From contig JAQXDR010000205.1 of assembly GCA_029251265.1 (NCBI GenBank), positions 1-38,376 on the forward strand: 38,376 nucleotides of DNA, given 5' to 3'. The notes below the pieces were generated by a model, which saw only the letters and a list, made by a program, of their open reading frames with translations, did no database searches and was not told where the DNA came from. The translations under genes and the position numbers were made by a program. Source of the DNA: Pseudoprimorskyibacter sp. (GTDB lineage Bacteria > Pseudomonadota > Alphaproteobacteria > Rhodobacterales > Rhodobacteraceae). Below are positions 1 to 9,339 of this stretch, in pieces; position 1 is the first letter of the stretch, and every line of letters begins with the position of its first letter.

Positions 1-133
1 GAAGGCCGGCATCTGTCTCTGACGGCAGCCCCAAAATTTTGGCCATTAACGATGTCGCGGCCAAAAGGGCGCTGGCCGCGACCATAAAGGCAATGGCCAC
101 AGGGGCTTGTCGAGACGCGAAATGCAACACCAT
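1..133 (-). CDS. N-terminus of a membrane protein, possibly an EamA/DMT-family transporter (partial)
   Basis: An ATG at 133 on the minus strand opens a frame that runs off the left edge of the window. An in-frame stop lies eight codons upstream, which limits the choice of start. The visible ~44 residues begin MVLHFASRQAP and continue into a hydrophobic stretch (VAIAFMVAASALLAATSLMAKILG) that looks like a first transmembrane helix. The pattern resembles the N-terminus of drug/metabolite transporters in roseobacters, where a helix rich in Ala, Ser and Leu is followed by a Lys-x-Leu-Gly turn. That resemblance is from memory. No clear Shine-Dalgarno sequence precedes the ATG. It could be another inner-membrane protein. 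Confidence 0.45.
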   Translation of the reverse strand, partial: MVLHFASRQAPVAIAFMVAASALLAATSLMAKILGLPSETDAGL

Positions 134-473
134 AAGAGATCGTGTAGTTCAGTTCACTGCCCGTGAACAGGGCGCTGCCTGATAATATGAAACGTTCAAT
201 CCCGACTTCTTCGAACGGGCAAAATCAACCGTTGTGCCGAGATGATCTTTTTGATCAACGACACGTAACACGTCAGAAATTCATGTAAATCTTGCCCGCA
301 AGCTCAAAAAGACGATCTGTTTGACCGTTCCGAGACAGACCGCGTAGCTCAATATGGCGAGATAAGTGCAAACATCAACCAATACAGATCGACGCTTGTC
401 TATAAGTGTATCCTGCACGGATAAGTATGCGCGGCCCTGATGGGACGCGCATATTAATTATGAATTCATAAGG
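134..473. other. Intergenic region, no gene seen
   Basis: This 340-base gap lies between the partial membrane-protein gene, which reads leftward from 133, and the end of the fadJ-type gene at 474. I see no credible coding frame. It must hold the promoter of the leftward membrane-protein gene. A pair of ACGT-containing half sites (ACACGT-A-ACACGT, about 269-281) is the only patterned element besides the hairpin at 429-450. Confidence 0.5.
429..450 (-). terminator. Stem-loop downstream of the fadJ-type gene
   Basis: GCGCG at 429-433 pairs with CGCGC at 446-450, and CCC at 435-437 pairs with GGG at 442-444, around a TGAT loop with one mismatch. It sits 24 bases past the fadJ-type stop in the direction of transcription. 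No T-run follows on the minus strand, so intrinsic termination is possible but weakly supported. Confidence 0.4.
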
Positions 474-2672
474 TTAGGCAGCAGATTTGGTGCCACCGCC
501 AAAGCGGCCATAAAAGCTGTCTCCGGCATCAGCTATTTCGCGAAGCAGAGCAGGGGTTGCAAAACGTTCACCGTAGGTGTCTGCCAATGCATCACACCGT
601 TCGGCCGCGTAGGGTGCACCAATGATGTCCAACCAGCTAAAGGGACCGCCGGACCAAGGCGCAAAGCCCCAACCCAAGATTGCACCGACGTCACCCTCGC
701 GGATATCCTCCAGTACATCTTCTTCAAGTGCGCGGACAGCTTCCAGAACCTGGGAAAACAACAGGCGTTGCTGAACATCGATCAGATCCGGTTGTTCGGC
801 TGATACTGCATATTTTTGTCCCAGCCCGTCCCAAAGACCGGTTCGCTTGCCTTTGGCGTCATATCCGTAGAACCCAGCGCTGGTTTTGCGGCCAAGACGG
901 TTTTCACCCTCCATCCAGAAAATCACATCATCGACTGCGCTGTCTGGGTAGGCGTCACCCATGGCCATCTTGGTGGCGCGCGCAATCTTAGCACCCAGAT
1001 CAATCGACGTTTCGTCAACCAGCTGAAGCGGACCCAGCGGCATACCCACAAGCTTTGCTGCGTTTTCAATCAGCGCCGGCTCGACCCCTTCGGCAACCAT
1101 GCGGATGCCTTCGTTGATGTAGGGGATGATGCATCTGTTTGCGTAAAAGAACCGGGCATCATTCACGACGATTGGCGTTTTGCGGATCTGGCGTACATAG
1201 TCCAGCGCCTTTGCCACGGCCCGATCACCGGTGGCTTTGCCTTTGATGATCTCGACCAGCATCATTTTCTCAACCGGCGAGAAAAAGTGAATGCCGATGA
1301 ATTGTTCTGGCCGGACGGATGCCTTGGCCAGTTCCGAAATGGGCAAAGTGGAGGTGTTGGTTGCGAAAATGCAGTCCGGGCTTATGACGGCCTCTACCGC
1401 TTTGGTGACATCGGCCTTAATGGCAGGATCTTCAAAGACGGCTTCTACGATCAGATCACAATCGGCCAGATCAGCATAGTCGGACGTGGTCTGTATCAGA
1501 CCAAGCAATGCGTCTTTCTTTTCAGCTGTTGTTTTGCCGCGCTTGATTCCTTTGTCGGCAAAGCTGGCTGTATAGGCTTTGCCACGATCGGCCGCCTCCA
1601 GATCCCGATCCAGCAAGACAACATTTATTCCCGCCTGCGCGCTGACCAATGTGATACCGGCCCCCATCATACCGGCGCCCAGCACGCCAACTTTCTTGAC
1701 CCGTTGATCTGGTGCCTCTGGCCGGTTTGCGCCTTTTTCCAATGCACCCTTATTGATAAAGAGAGATCGTATCATGGCGCTGGACGACGGGTTCATCAAA
1801 ACATTTGTAAACCAGCGCGCCTCGATCTTTAGCGCTGTGTCAAAAGGCACCATAGCCCCTTCGTAAACTGCGCTCAGCAGGGCTTTGGCCGCAGGATAGA
1901 CCCCTTGTGTTTTTCCATTGATCATAGCCGATGCGCCAACAAAGGTCATGAAACCGGCTGGATGGTAGGGCGCACCGCCAGGCATTTTGTATCCCTTGGC
2001 ATCCCATGGTTTGACCAGATCTGCATCCTTGGCAGACAGGACCCATTCGCGCGCCTCGGTCATTGGATCATCACTGACGACGTCGATAATGCCTGCCGAC
2101 TTGGCCTTGGCCGGGCTGGACAATTTGCCCTCTAACAGGAACGGGGCAGCCCCCATGGCCCCGAGCTTGCGGGCCAGGCGCGTGGTGCCACCGGCACCGG
2201 GGAAAATTCCAACCATAATCTCTGGCAGGCCAATTTTTGCCTTTGGGTTGGTTGCCGCAAACGTACGGTGGCAGGCCAGAGGAATTTCCAAACCGATGCC
2301 AAGTGCCGTGCCGGGCAGCACAGCCGCGACTGGTTTACCGCCTTTGTTTGTCTTGGGATCCATCCCCGCACGTTCGATTTTACGCAAGATGCTGTGCATC
2401 TGCATCGTGCCGTCGAACAAGCCTTTTGCGGGATTGTCACCCGCCGTCGTTTTCATCTCGGCAAGGATGTTCAGGTCCATTCCCGCGGCAAAGTCGCTTT
2501 TGCCGGATGTGATGATAATGCCTTTGACGGTGTCATCATCAAGCGCGCTTTGCACGCATGTGTCCAATTCTCTCAAACCATCGAAAGAGAGTACGTTCAT
2601 GGATTTGCCGGGCACATCCCATGTGATTGTGGCAATGCCTTGGGCATCTGTATTCAGGGTGAATTCCGTCAT
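474..2672 (-). CDS. fadJ: Fatty-acid oxidation multifunctional protein: enoyl-CoA hydratase / 3-hydroxyacyl-CoA dehydrogenase
   Basis: A 732-residue protein carrying the second and third steps of beta-oxidation: hydration of trans-2-enoyl-CoA and NAD-dependent oxidation of 3-hydroxyacyl-CoA. Residues ~10-200 form a crotonase domain. Glu129 (in GIGLEIPLACH) and Glu151 (in GLPEIMVG) stand where the two catalytic glutamates of the FadB family lie. A Rossmann fold starts at ~327 with GAGMMG at 332-337. The conserved IHFFSPV segment carries the dehydrogenase histidine, and the C-terminal 3HCDH domains follow. I chose the ATG at 2672 (MTEFTLN) because GGAAAGAC precedes it. The frame stays open upstream to 2801, but that part is Arg-rich and unlike the family. 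It follows the thiolase gene after 169 bases on the same strand, so the two probably form the usual alpha/beta pair. The symbol is by family; fadB or fadN naming is equally possible. Confidence 0.92.
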   Translation of the reverse strand: MTEFTLNTDAQGIATITWDVPGKSMNVLSFDGLRELDTCVQSALDDDTVKGIIITSGKSDFAAGMDLNILAEMKTTAGDNPAKGLFDGTMQMHSILRKIERAGMDPKTNKGGKPVAAVLPGTALGIGLEIPLACHRTFAATNPKAKIGLPEIMVGIFPGAGGTTRLARKLGAMGAAPFLLEGKLSSPAKAKSAGIIDVVSDDPMTEAREWVLSAKDADLVKPWDAKGYKMPGGAPYHPAGFMTFVGASAMINGKTQGVYPAAKALLSAVYEGAMVPFDTALKIEARWFTNVLMNPSSSAMIRSLFINKGALEKGANRPEAPDQRVKKVGVLGAGMMGAGITLVSAQAGINVVLLDRDLEAADRGKAYTASFADKGIKRGKTTAEKKDALLGLIQTTSDYADLADCDLIVEAVFEDPAIKADVTKAVEAVISPDCIFATNTSTLPISELAKASVRPEQFIGIHFFSPVEKMMLVEIIKGKATGDRAVAKALDYVRQIRKTPIVVNDARFFYANRCIIPYINEGIRMVAEGVEPALIENAAKLVGMPLGPLQLVDETSIDLGAKIARATKMAMGDAYPDSAVDDVIFWMEGENRLGRKTSAGFYGYDAKGKRTGLWDGLGQKYAVSAEQPDLIDVQQRLLFSQVLEAVRALEEDVLEDIREGDVGAILGWGFAPWSGGPFSWLDIIGAPYAAERCDALADTYGERFATPALLREIADAGDSFYGRFGGGTKSAA

Positions 2673-2841
2673 TGCAAACGTCTTTCCAATTTGGGGTAAA
2701 GCCCGATCAACACGTGGTGACCAAGGGCATTCTCTGCGGCGTTTACACGCCAGGTTCTGTGGATGTGGCATCCCTCGGCTGCGAAACGGCTGCTGTTTCA
2801 AGTGCCTTTTGTCACTGGCGAGGGTTCATAAACATGCCCTT

Positions 2842-4053
2842 TTAAACACGCTCGATGATTGTTGCCGCGCCCATACCAGACGCTATGCACAATGTGGCCA
2901 GACCTGTGCCCAGACCGCGGCGCTCCATTTCATCCAGAAGGGTGCCTATGATGATTGCACCGGTGGCCCCGAGTGGATGGCCCATCGCGATTGATCCGCC
3001 ATTAACATTCACTTTGTCATGATCCACATCAAAGGCCTGCATGAAGCGGAGCACAACGCTTGCAAAGGCCTCGTTGACCTCAAAGAGGTCTATGTCGCTG
3101 ATTGACATGCCGCTATCTGACAAAATCTTTTCCGTTACCGGAACCGGCCCTGTCAGCATGATCGTGGGATCGAGTCCAATTTTGGCTGTGGCTCTGATAC
3201 GCGCACGCGGGGTCAGCCCATGTGCCTCGCCGAATTCCTTGTTGCCGATCAATACGGCCGCGGCACCGTCCACAATGCCAGAGCTGTTACCAGCATGATG
3301 AATGTGATTGATCCGCTCAAGATGGGGGTATTTCATCAAAGCAATCTTGTCGAAACCCGGCATCACCTCGCCCTGATCCTTAAAGCTTGCCTTCAAGGCG
3401 CCAAGGCCCTGCATGTCGGTGCCTGGGCGCATGTATTCATCGTGGTCCAGAATAGGCAGGCCATTGATATCGGTGACGGGGACGATGGATTTCTCAAAAC
3501 GGTTCGCAGCCCAAGCCTCTGCGGCTCTTTTTTGGCTTTCGACGGCGAAAGCATCCGCATCATCGCGGCTAAAGCCATATTGCGTGGCGATAATATCTGC
3601 ACTTATGCCTTGTGGGACGAAATACTGATCCATTGCGATGCTTGGGTCTACGGCGATCGCGGCACCGTCACTGCCCATGGCGACGCGGCCCATCATCTCA
3701 ACGCCGCCCGCGATATAGGCGTGACCGGCACCCCCTTTGACCTGATTGGCGGCCAGATTGACGGCTTCCATGCCGCTCGCGCAAAAGCGGTTGATCGCGA
3801 GACCCGGAATGGATTCATCAAGATCGGATGCCAGCACAGCTGATCGTGCCAAACAGCCACCTTGCTCTCCCACTTGGGTCACATTGCCCCATATCACGTC
3901 TTCGACTGCGTGACCTTGCAGATTGTTGCGGTCCTTCAGTGCGTTCAAAGTATGCGCCGAAAGACGCAGGCTGGTGACTTCGTGGAGGCTGCCGTCTTTG
4001 CGGCCCTTACCGCGTGGCGTTCTGATGGCGTCATAGATGTAGGCTTCGGTCAT
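2842..4053 (-). CDS. fadA: Acetyl-CoA C-acyltransferase (thiolase)
   Basis: A 403-residue thiolase, full length for the family. It cleaves 3-ketoacyl-CoA with CoA to acetyl-CoA and a shortened acyl-CoA, the last step of beta-oxidation. The nucleophilic cysteine is Cys91 in NRFCASGMEA. His359 lies in GGSIAMGHPLGATGA and the second catalytic cysteine is Cys389 in LCIASGMGAA. The ATG at 4053 is preceded by AAAGGAT. The gene lies upstream of the fadJ-type gene in the same direction and is preceded by a strong palindrome (4121-4160), which suggests its own regulated promoter. Specificity (long chain versus acetoacetyl-CoA) cannot be read from sequence alone. The degradative role is inferred from the neighbours. 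Confidence 0.93.
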   Translation of the reverse strand: MTEAYIYDAIRTPRGKGRKDGSLHEVTSLRLSAHTLNALKDRNNLQGHAVEDVIWGNVTQVGEQGGCLARSAVLASDLDESIPGLAINRFCASGMEAVNLAANQVKGGAGHAYIAGGVEMMGRVAMGSDGAAIAVDPSIAMDQYFVPQGISADIIATQYGFSRDDADAFAVESQKRAAEAWAANRFEKSIVPVTDINGLPILDHDEYMRPGTDMQGLGALKASFKDQGEVMPGFDKIALMKYPHLERINHIHHAGNSSGIVDGAAAVLIGNKEFGEAHGLTPRARIRATAKIGLDPTIMLTGPVPVTEKILSDSGMSISDIDLFEVNEAFASVVLRFMQAFDVDHDKVNVNGGSIAMGHPLGATGAIIIGTLLDEMERRGLGTGLATLCIASGMGAATIIERV

Positions 4054-4120
4054 GGGTGGGATCCTTTAGAGGGCGCAGCTTTGATGCCAAAGGTGGAGGG
4101 TGCGTCGTTTTGGTTCAAGA

Positions 4121-4160
4121 GTGACGCGACGGCGTGTTTACGTAAACGTCGTGGCGTCAC
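4121..4160. promoter_or_regulatory. Nested inverted repeat upstream of the thiolase gene, candidate operator
   Basis: A perfect 12-base palindrome GTTTACGTAAAC (4136-4147) lies inside a wider inverted repeat whose outer arms are GTGACGC (4121-4127) and GCGTCAC (4154-4160). The outer and inner centres differ by one base. It lies 68-107 bases upstream of the thiolase ATG and after the GST start, so it is placed to control the thiolase-fadJ genes. The core TTACGTAAAC resembles TTACGTGAAC upstream of the MerR gene at 9340-9744. From memory it also resembles ACGT/AAAC-rich operators described for LiuR-type MerR regulators of acyl-CoA catabolism. Confidence 0.55.
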
Positions 4161-4243
4161 TTTATCTTGGGGATCATGCTGATCACTTTGAAGATGCATT
4201 TGATTGCCAAACCGCAAACACAGATTGGCTGACCAAGTGTGCC

Positions 4244-4882
4244 TCAGACCCTGTCACCGGGATTACCGGGCATCAGATCATAGGGGGCTTTCCAACCGGG
4301 CTGATCGGACAAAAGCGACAGCCAGCGATCAATGTTGGGCCAATCGGCGCGATCAAATCCGAAGGCTTCGGGATAATACAAATAGCCACAACAGGTAAGG
4401 TCTGCGTTGGTGACATCATTTCCCACAATCCAGTCACGTTCCGAAAGATGTTTGTCCAGGATGGCATATGTCGCTTTCAGGCGGCCTTGGTAAAAGCCGA
4501 TGGTCTCTTTGGGCTGCTTGTCAGGAGGTAAAAAGTTCATGAGAAACCTGCAAATACCGGCAAAACTGGACAGTTTATGATTATCCCAAAGCTGCCACCT
4601 CAGAATTTCGCGGGCCTGTTCGGGCGTGTCGCCCCCAAATTTTCCATAAGTCTCGCTCAGGTATTGTTGTATGACAGCTGACTGGCTCAGACGGGTCTCA
4701 CCATCCATCAAAACCGGACATTCGCCCATCTCGTTGACCTGCGAACGATAGTCTTCTGATCGGGTTTCGCCATTAAAAAAATCGACAAAAACGGCCTGCC
4801 AATCTATGCCTGCCATTTCAAGCGCGAGAGCCGCTTTGTAGGAATGGCCGCTTTCGCCAAAACAGTAGAGCTTAATCGTCAT
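4244..4882 (-). CDS. Glutathione S-transferase family protein
   Basis: A 212-residue two-domain GST, a usual length. Residues 1-80 are the thioredoxin-like domain. It starts MTIKLYCFGESGHSYKAAL, where the Ser of GESGHS may be the residue that activates glutathione. It has the cis-proline motif CPVLMDG and the glutathione-binding LSQSAVIQQYL. The C-terminal helical domain follows, with VTNADL near residue 158 as the family's N-capping motif. It lies upstream of, and in the same direction as, the thiolase gene. The 190-base gap with a palindrome argues for separate control. The substrate is unknown, and a detoxification or glutathionylation role is only family knowledge. Confidence 0.88.
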   Translation of the reverse strand: MTIKLYCFGESGHSYKAALALEMAGIDWQAVFVDFFNGETRSEDYRSQVNEMGECPVLMDGETRLSQSAVIQQYLSETYGKFGGDTPEQAREILRWQLWDNHKLSSFAGICRFLMNFLPPDKQPKETIGFYQGRLKATYAILDKHLSERDWIVGNDVTNADLTCCGYLYYPEAFGFDRADWPNIDRWLSLLSDQPGWKAPYDLMPGNPGDRV

Positions 4883-6239
4883 GGTTTTTCCTTATCAGCT
4901 GTGCTGGGGAGATCTCATTTCATATCCGTAAAAACGTGAAAACGCCTTGGTTTATGGAGGTTGTCTGCAGTGAATTTCATCACAGGGACTGTAGACGGCA
5001 AAACGCGCGCGATGAAAGGTTTATTGCAAAAAACCGTGCTTTTGACTTCAAGTTTGCAGTTTCGCGCTGCTTTGCAGATGCAACGCTGTGCAGGCCAAAC
5101 CCAACAAGGCCCTTTTGGCGCCTGCATATATTAATGTTCTGATGTTGGCTGCATCAAGATTGGCCGTGCGCCCCGATCCGATGCTAAAGGCCGCACGCGG
5201 CGACAGCGGGCAGTGGTTGCCGTCACTGGTATTCAGGCTTTTTCCGACCTGATTGGAGTATATTGACCGGACAAGCAAAAATTTGATCATCCTGTGATCA
5301 ATGCACTGTCAATGTTGGAAGAGCCAATGCAATTTAGCTAGGATTCGAAAATGCCGATTTCTTTTGCTATTGGTCCACCCGCTTAGATCGTGCAGCTAGG
5401 GTGATTGCCAGCTCAGGCAGGGGTGTGAAATTATCTCTTCGCCGATGAACCGAGTTGTCTTTATTGGATCCCGGGTCTTGGTTTTATGATCATAAAGCAA
5501 CACGAGACTTAGCTCTTCTAGAGCGCCAGGCATCCTGAAAAGATGAAAACGAGTGTCGGTGGGTCGCCACTTCATATTTGAGAAAAGGGAATTATCTGCA
5601 ATAAGATCAGATCGTTACCCCATCTCGCCAACCATCTCCTGTTTTTGCGATCTGCTCATTGCTTTGGTCCGTCTTGATGCAGATTTCGGAATATTCGGCA
5701 TCAGAACCGATCCAATCATAGTTGTAGCCGACACACTGCACGTCTTCTCGATCTAAAAAAACTCTGAGATCACACTGCTGGTCGATAATACATTTAATCC
5801 AATGAGTGGAAGCTTTTCCTTAGGGAATAAGGGGCTGATATATACGCGACCTGCCTTGGGTCGTTTCGAAATTGGAAGCAAGCAATTTATTCCGTCTGCG
5901 CAGACTTCTCGATTATGTGACATGAATACAAACTTATCAGGAAAACTTGTTGAATTTCCGGCATCATATCGCTTGATAAAGTCAGAGCCATCATGGGGAA
6001 TTACTTGCTTGGATGCCCCAGCATTTGTGAGGGTGCCAAGCAGCATTGGACGGAAAGACGTTTTGGACACTCTTCCCGCGTGTCAGCCTTTCGGAAGCTC
6101 GAACGATCTCCACATTTTACCGGTTATTGTCGTATCAACTGCGTCGAATAAACAACGATAGGATGCCGCCAAAACCCACCTTTTCTGCTTCGCAACAGCT
6201 TAGGCGATTCATTGTGCATCAAGATGAAAATTGCATAAA
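4883..6239. other. Long stretch without a recognisable gene
   Basis: About 1.36 kb lies between the GST start and the acyl-CoA dehydrogenase end. The base composition is visibly richer in A+T than the flanks, especially 5500-6240. Short open frames exist on both strands, but none shows a family motif I know. The best is on the minus strand, about 5753-6070, with a GTG start and ~105 residues (contains FPDKFVFMSHNREVCADG). A 67-residue plus-strand frame lies at 5553-5756. CCGTAAAAACGTGAAAACG at 4926-4944 loosely resembles the ACGT/AAAC elements elsewhere in the cluster and lies just upstream of the GST. Decayed or horizontally acquired DNA is the likeliest reading. Confidence 0.5.
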
Positions 6240-6261
6240 TTGGATCGAACGTATGATCCAA
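6240..6261 (-). terminator. Probable intrinsic terminator of the acyl-CoA dehydrogenase operon
   Basis: TTGGATC (6240-6246) and GATCCAA (6255-6261) form a 7-base-pair stem with an 8-base loop, starting 11 bases after the stop of the leftward dehydrogenase gene. On the minus strand the stem is followed by TTTATGCAATTTT. The stem is short and only moderately GC-rich. Confidence 0.5.
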
Positions 6262-6271
6262 CTTGTCCGAG

Positions 6272-7417
6272 CTATAATTTTCGCCCGATCAATTCTTTCA
6301 TAATTTCGTTTGTGCCGCCATAGATCCGCTGTACGCGGGCGTCTGCCCACATTTCAGCAACAGCGTATTCTTGCATAAAGCCATATCCGCCGTGCAGCTG
6401 TACGCATTCGTCCAAGACCTCGCCTTGTACGTCGGTCGTCCAGTATTTGCAGGCAGCGGCCTTTTCCACCGTCAATTCTCCGGCAAGATGGTCTTGCATG
6501 CATTCACTGAAAAAGGCGGCGGCGACCTGAGTTTTGGTTTGGCATTCGACCAACTTGAAACGTGTGTTCTGGAATTGGGTCAACGGACCGCCAAAGGCTT
6601 GCCGTTCCTTGCAATATTCAATTGTGCGTTCGACGGCGCCCTGCATCGCACCGACGGCACCGGCGCCAATGATCAGGCGTTCTTGGGGCAACTGTTGCAT
6701 CATCTGATAAAATCCGCGCCCTTCGTCCATGCCAAGGACGTTTTCCGGCGGCAATTCGATCTCATCAAAAAATAGCTCTGACGTGTCTGCGGCGTGCAGA
6801 CCGACCTTGTCGAGGTTGCGTCCACGCGTGAACCCTTCGGCGCCATCGGTTTCAAGCGCCATCAACGATACGCCCTTTGAGCCGAGGCTTGGATCCGTTT
6901 TGGCAGCGACAAGGATCAGGTTTGCGTGTTGGCCGTTGGTGATAAATGTCTTTTGTCCTGACATCTTGTAGGCGTTGCCATCCCGTAAGGCTTTGGTTTT
7001 GATCCGTTGGACGTCCGATCCGGCTGACGGTTCGGTCATCGCCAATGCGCCTACCAGCTCTCCGGTGGCCATTTTGGGCAACCAGCGCTTCTTTTGATCT
7101 TCTGTGCCATAGGCCAGAATATAATGTGCAACGATCCCAGAGTGGATCCCATTGCCCCATGACGCAAGGTTGCAACGCGCAGCCTCTAGGCCAATGGCCA
7201 TTTCATGACCGAAATCTCCACCGGCGCCGCCAAATTCCTCAGGGATTGACGCACAAAGCAGCCCCATTTCGCCAGCCTGTGCCCAGCATTCGCGATCCAT
7301 CTGCCCCTGCTTGCGCCACCGTTCGAAATGGGGCGCCCATTCGCCATTGATAAATTGTCCGGTGGCATCGGCCACCATGCGGTGTTCGTCAGTCATCCAG
7401 CGATGTTGAATGGTCAT
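6272..7417 (-). CDS. Acyl-CoA dehydrogenase, long-chain (LCAD-like) class
   Basis: A 381-residue FAD-dependent acyl-CoA dehydrogenase for the first step of beta-oxidation. The N-terminal helical domain is followed by the flavin/substrate motif [12 protein letters not shown] (~125-135) and KTFITNG (~156). The C-terminal helical domain has the QLHGGYGF signature and ends [22 protein letters not shown]. The medium-chain enzymes carry the catalytic base in a YEGT motif; here that position is Gly (YGGT). A Glu at 246 in LPQERL matches the place where long-chain and isovaleryl-type enzymes carry it, so the base is probably Glu246. The ATG at 7417 is preceded by GGGGAGGC. It is third in a leftward row after the MerR gene and the larger dehydrogenase, although a hairpin separates it from the latter. 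Confidence 0.92.
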   Translation of the reverse strand: MTIQHRWMTDEHRMVADATGQFINGEWAPHFERWRKQGQMDRECWAQAGEMGLLCASIPEEFGGAGGDFGHEMAIGLEAARCNLASWGNGIHSGIVAHYILAYGTEDQKKRWLPKMATGELVGALAMTEPSAGSDVQRIKTKALRDGNAYKMSGQKTFITNGQHANLILVAAKTDPSLGSKGVSLMALETDGAEGFTRGRNLDKVGLHAADTSELFFDEIELPPENVLGMDEGRGFYQMMQQLPQERLIIGAGAVGAMQGAVERTIEYCKERQAFGGPLTQFQNTRFKLVECQTKTQVAAAFFSECMQDHLAGELTVEKAAACKYWTTDVQGEVLDECVQLHGGYGFMQEYAVAEMWADARVQRIYGGTNEIMKELIGRKL

Positions 7418-7448
7418 TGGCGCAAGCCTCCCCGCTAATGCACAAAAC

Positions 7449-7471
7449 GGGCGGCCCTGAATGGACCGCCC
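7449..7471 (-). terminator. Intercistronic intrinsic terminator/attenuator
   Basis: GGGCGG (7449-7454) pairs with CCGCCC (7466-7471), with inner CC/GG pairs, one mismatch and a TGAAT loop. On the minus strand it is followed by GTTTTGTG. It sits between the stop of the 593-residue dehydrogenase and the start of the 381-residue one, so it probably reduces expression of the latter from the upstream promoter. Confidence 0.65.
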
Positions 7472-7506
7472 CAGTATTCCACGACTACAAAAAGATTTAT
7501 AGCGGG

Positions 7507-9288
7507 TTAGAAATTGGCCGCATCCAGCGCCATCACTGTGTTAGCCCCGGACTCGATCCGACGCAAATGCATGATTGTCGCCGGCAGTTGCCTTGCCATG
7601 TAATAGCGCCCTGTGGCCAGCTTGGTCTCGTAGAACGTAACGTCCGAAGTTCCCGCTGCCAGCGCTTCGTTCGCGGCGACCGCCATACGCGCCCACATGT
7701 AGCCCAAGCAAACATGGCCAAAAAGATGCATGAAGTCATACGATCCCGCCAGTGCGTGATTGGGGTCTTTCATGCCGGATTGCATGAAAAACATGCCTGC
7801 CGATTGAAGGTCTTTTGAGGCGGCTTTCAACGGGTTCAAGAAGTCACGATCCAGTGCCTCGTCCTGACCTTTGTGCTCGGACGCAAAGGTTTTGATCATG
7901 TCAAAGAAGGCCATGACATGCTTGCCACCATCTGCACCCAGTTTTCGGCCAACCAGATCCAACGCCTGTACGCCATTGGCGCCTTCGTAAATCATGGCGA
8001 TCCGCGCGTCGCGTGCAAATTGTGACATGCCCCATTCTTCGATATAGCCATGTCCGCCATAGACCTGTTGCGCCTGAATGGTCATATCAAAACCCTTATC
8101 AGACAAAAAGCCTTTGACCACCGGCGTCAGCAACGAAATCAGCCCATCCGCGGCGGTATCCTTGTTCTTTTCCGCCCGATCAATCAGGGTGGCACCCCAG
8201 AAGGTAAAGGCCCTTGCGCCTTCGATAAAGCTTTTCTGGTCCATGAGGTTCCGGCGAATATCAGGGTGTACGATCAGTGGATCGGCAGGCCCGTCAGGGT
8301 TCTTGATACCGGTAACATCGCGACCCTGCAAACGGTCGTTGGCATAGGCGAGGGCGTTCTGAAAGGCGGCTTCGGCCTGTGAATACCCTTGAAGGCCGAC
8401 ACCCATGCGGGCCTCGTTCATCATCGTGAACATCGCGCGCATGCCCTTGTGCATATCACCGACCAGAAAACCAGTTGCCTCATCATAATTCATGACGCAG
8501 GTGGCGTTGGCGTGGATACCCATTTTTTCTTCGACTTTGCCAACGGACACGCCATTACGTGCACCCAACGTGCCATCGTCATTTACCATAAACTTGGGAA
8601 CGATAAACAAAGACACACCTTTGATCCCTGCCGGTCCATCGGGGATTTTAGCCAGCACCAGGTGGATTATATTCTCCGCAAGATCGTGATCACCGGCAGA
8701 GATAAAGATCTTTTGACCCGTGATATGGTAGCTGCCGTCGTCTTGTGGCACAGCTTTTGTGCGCATCAGTCCCAGATCCGTGCCGCAGTGCGGCTCGGTC
8801 AGGTTCATGGTACCGGTCCAGTCGCAGCTTACCATTTTGGGCAGATATTTGGCCTTTTGATCATCGCTGCCGTGGGCATGAATGGCCGAATAGGCCCCAT
8901 GGGTCAGACCTTGGTACATGTTGAAAGCCATATTGGCTGAGACAAAAATCTCGCCAACGGCAGTGCCCAAAAGATATGGCATACCTTGACCGCCATATTC
9001 CGGATCGCAGTCCAGAGCGGTCCAGCCACCTTCTTTCATCTGTTCAAAAGCATCCTGAAACCCATCCGGGGTGCGCACGACGCCATTTTCCAAGGTCACG
9101 CCCTGCTGGTCACCAGTGGCATTCAGCGGCACCAGAACATTGGAAGCAAGTTTTCCAGCCTCTTCAAGAACTGCGCTGGTGAAGTCAGCTTCCAGCTCTT
9201 CGTAGCCGGGCACATCCAGTTCAGAAGCTTTCAAAACGTCATGCAATAGAAACTGCATGTCTTTTGTCGGAGCGGTATAGCTTGGCAT
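7507..9288 (-). CDS. Acyl-CoA dehydrogenase, long form with C-terminal extension (DmdC/FadE-like)
   Basis: A 593-residue dehydrogenase of the enlarged class typical of proteobacteria, about 200 residues longer than the classic enzymes. It begins [19 protein letters not shown], the usual start of this class. It carries [14 protein letters not shown] (flavin/substrate region), [22 protein letters not shown] and [20 protein letters not shown], where the Glu of YEG is the expected catalytic base. A C-terminal extension of about 140 residues follows. The class includes DmdC, the methylmercaptopropionyl-CoA dehydrogenase of DMSP breakdown, but many paralogues act on ordinary acyl-CoAs. No dmdA, dmdB or dmdD is in view, so a general beta-oxidation role is the safer reading. 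It starts 51 bases after the MerR stop, which points to an operon led by the regulator. Confidence 0.92.
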   Translation of the reverse strand: MPSYTAPTKDMQFLLHDVLKASELDVPGYEELEADFTSAVLEEAGKLASNVLVPLNATGDQQGVTLENGVVRTPDGFQDAFEQMKEGGWTALDCDPEYGGQGMPYLLGTAVGEIFVSANMAFNMYQGLTHGAYSAIHAHGSDDQKAKYLPKMVSCDWTGTMNLTEPHCGTDLGLMRTKAVPQDDGSYHITGQKIFISAGDHDLAENIIHLVLAKIPDGPAGIKGVSLFIVPKFMVNDDGTLGARNGVSVGKVEEKMGIHANATCVMNYDEATGFLVGDMHKGMRAMFTMMNEARMGVGLQGYSQAEAAFQNALAYANDRLQGRDVTGIKNPDGPADPLIVHPDIRRNLMDQKSFIEGARAFTFWGATLIDRAEKNKDTAADGLISLLTPVVKGFLSDKGFDMTIQAQQVYGGHGYIEEWGMSQFARDARIAMIYEGANGVQALDLVGRKLGADGGKHVMAFFDMIKTFASEHKGQDEALDRDFLNPLKAASKDLQSAGMFFMQSGMKDPNHALAGSYDFMHLFGHVCLGYMWARMAVAANEALAAGTSDVTFYETKLATGRYYMARQLPATIMHLRRIESGANTVMALDAANF

Positions 9289-9339
9289 GTCTCGTCTCTT
9301 TCTGAGTTAATCGGGGAGGGTGGGGCAGGGTCGCGGCCG

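Noticed and set aside
816-1832. Long plus-strand open frame of 338 codons opposite the fadJ-type gene
   Set aside because: It is antisense to a conserved, motif-complete gene. Its translation has no family features and is rich in His, Cys and Arg, as expected from a shadow frame.
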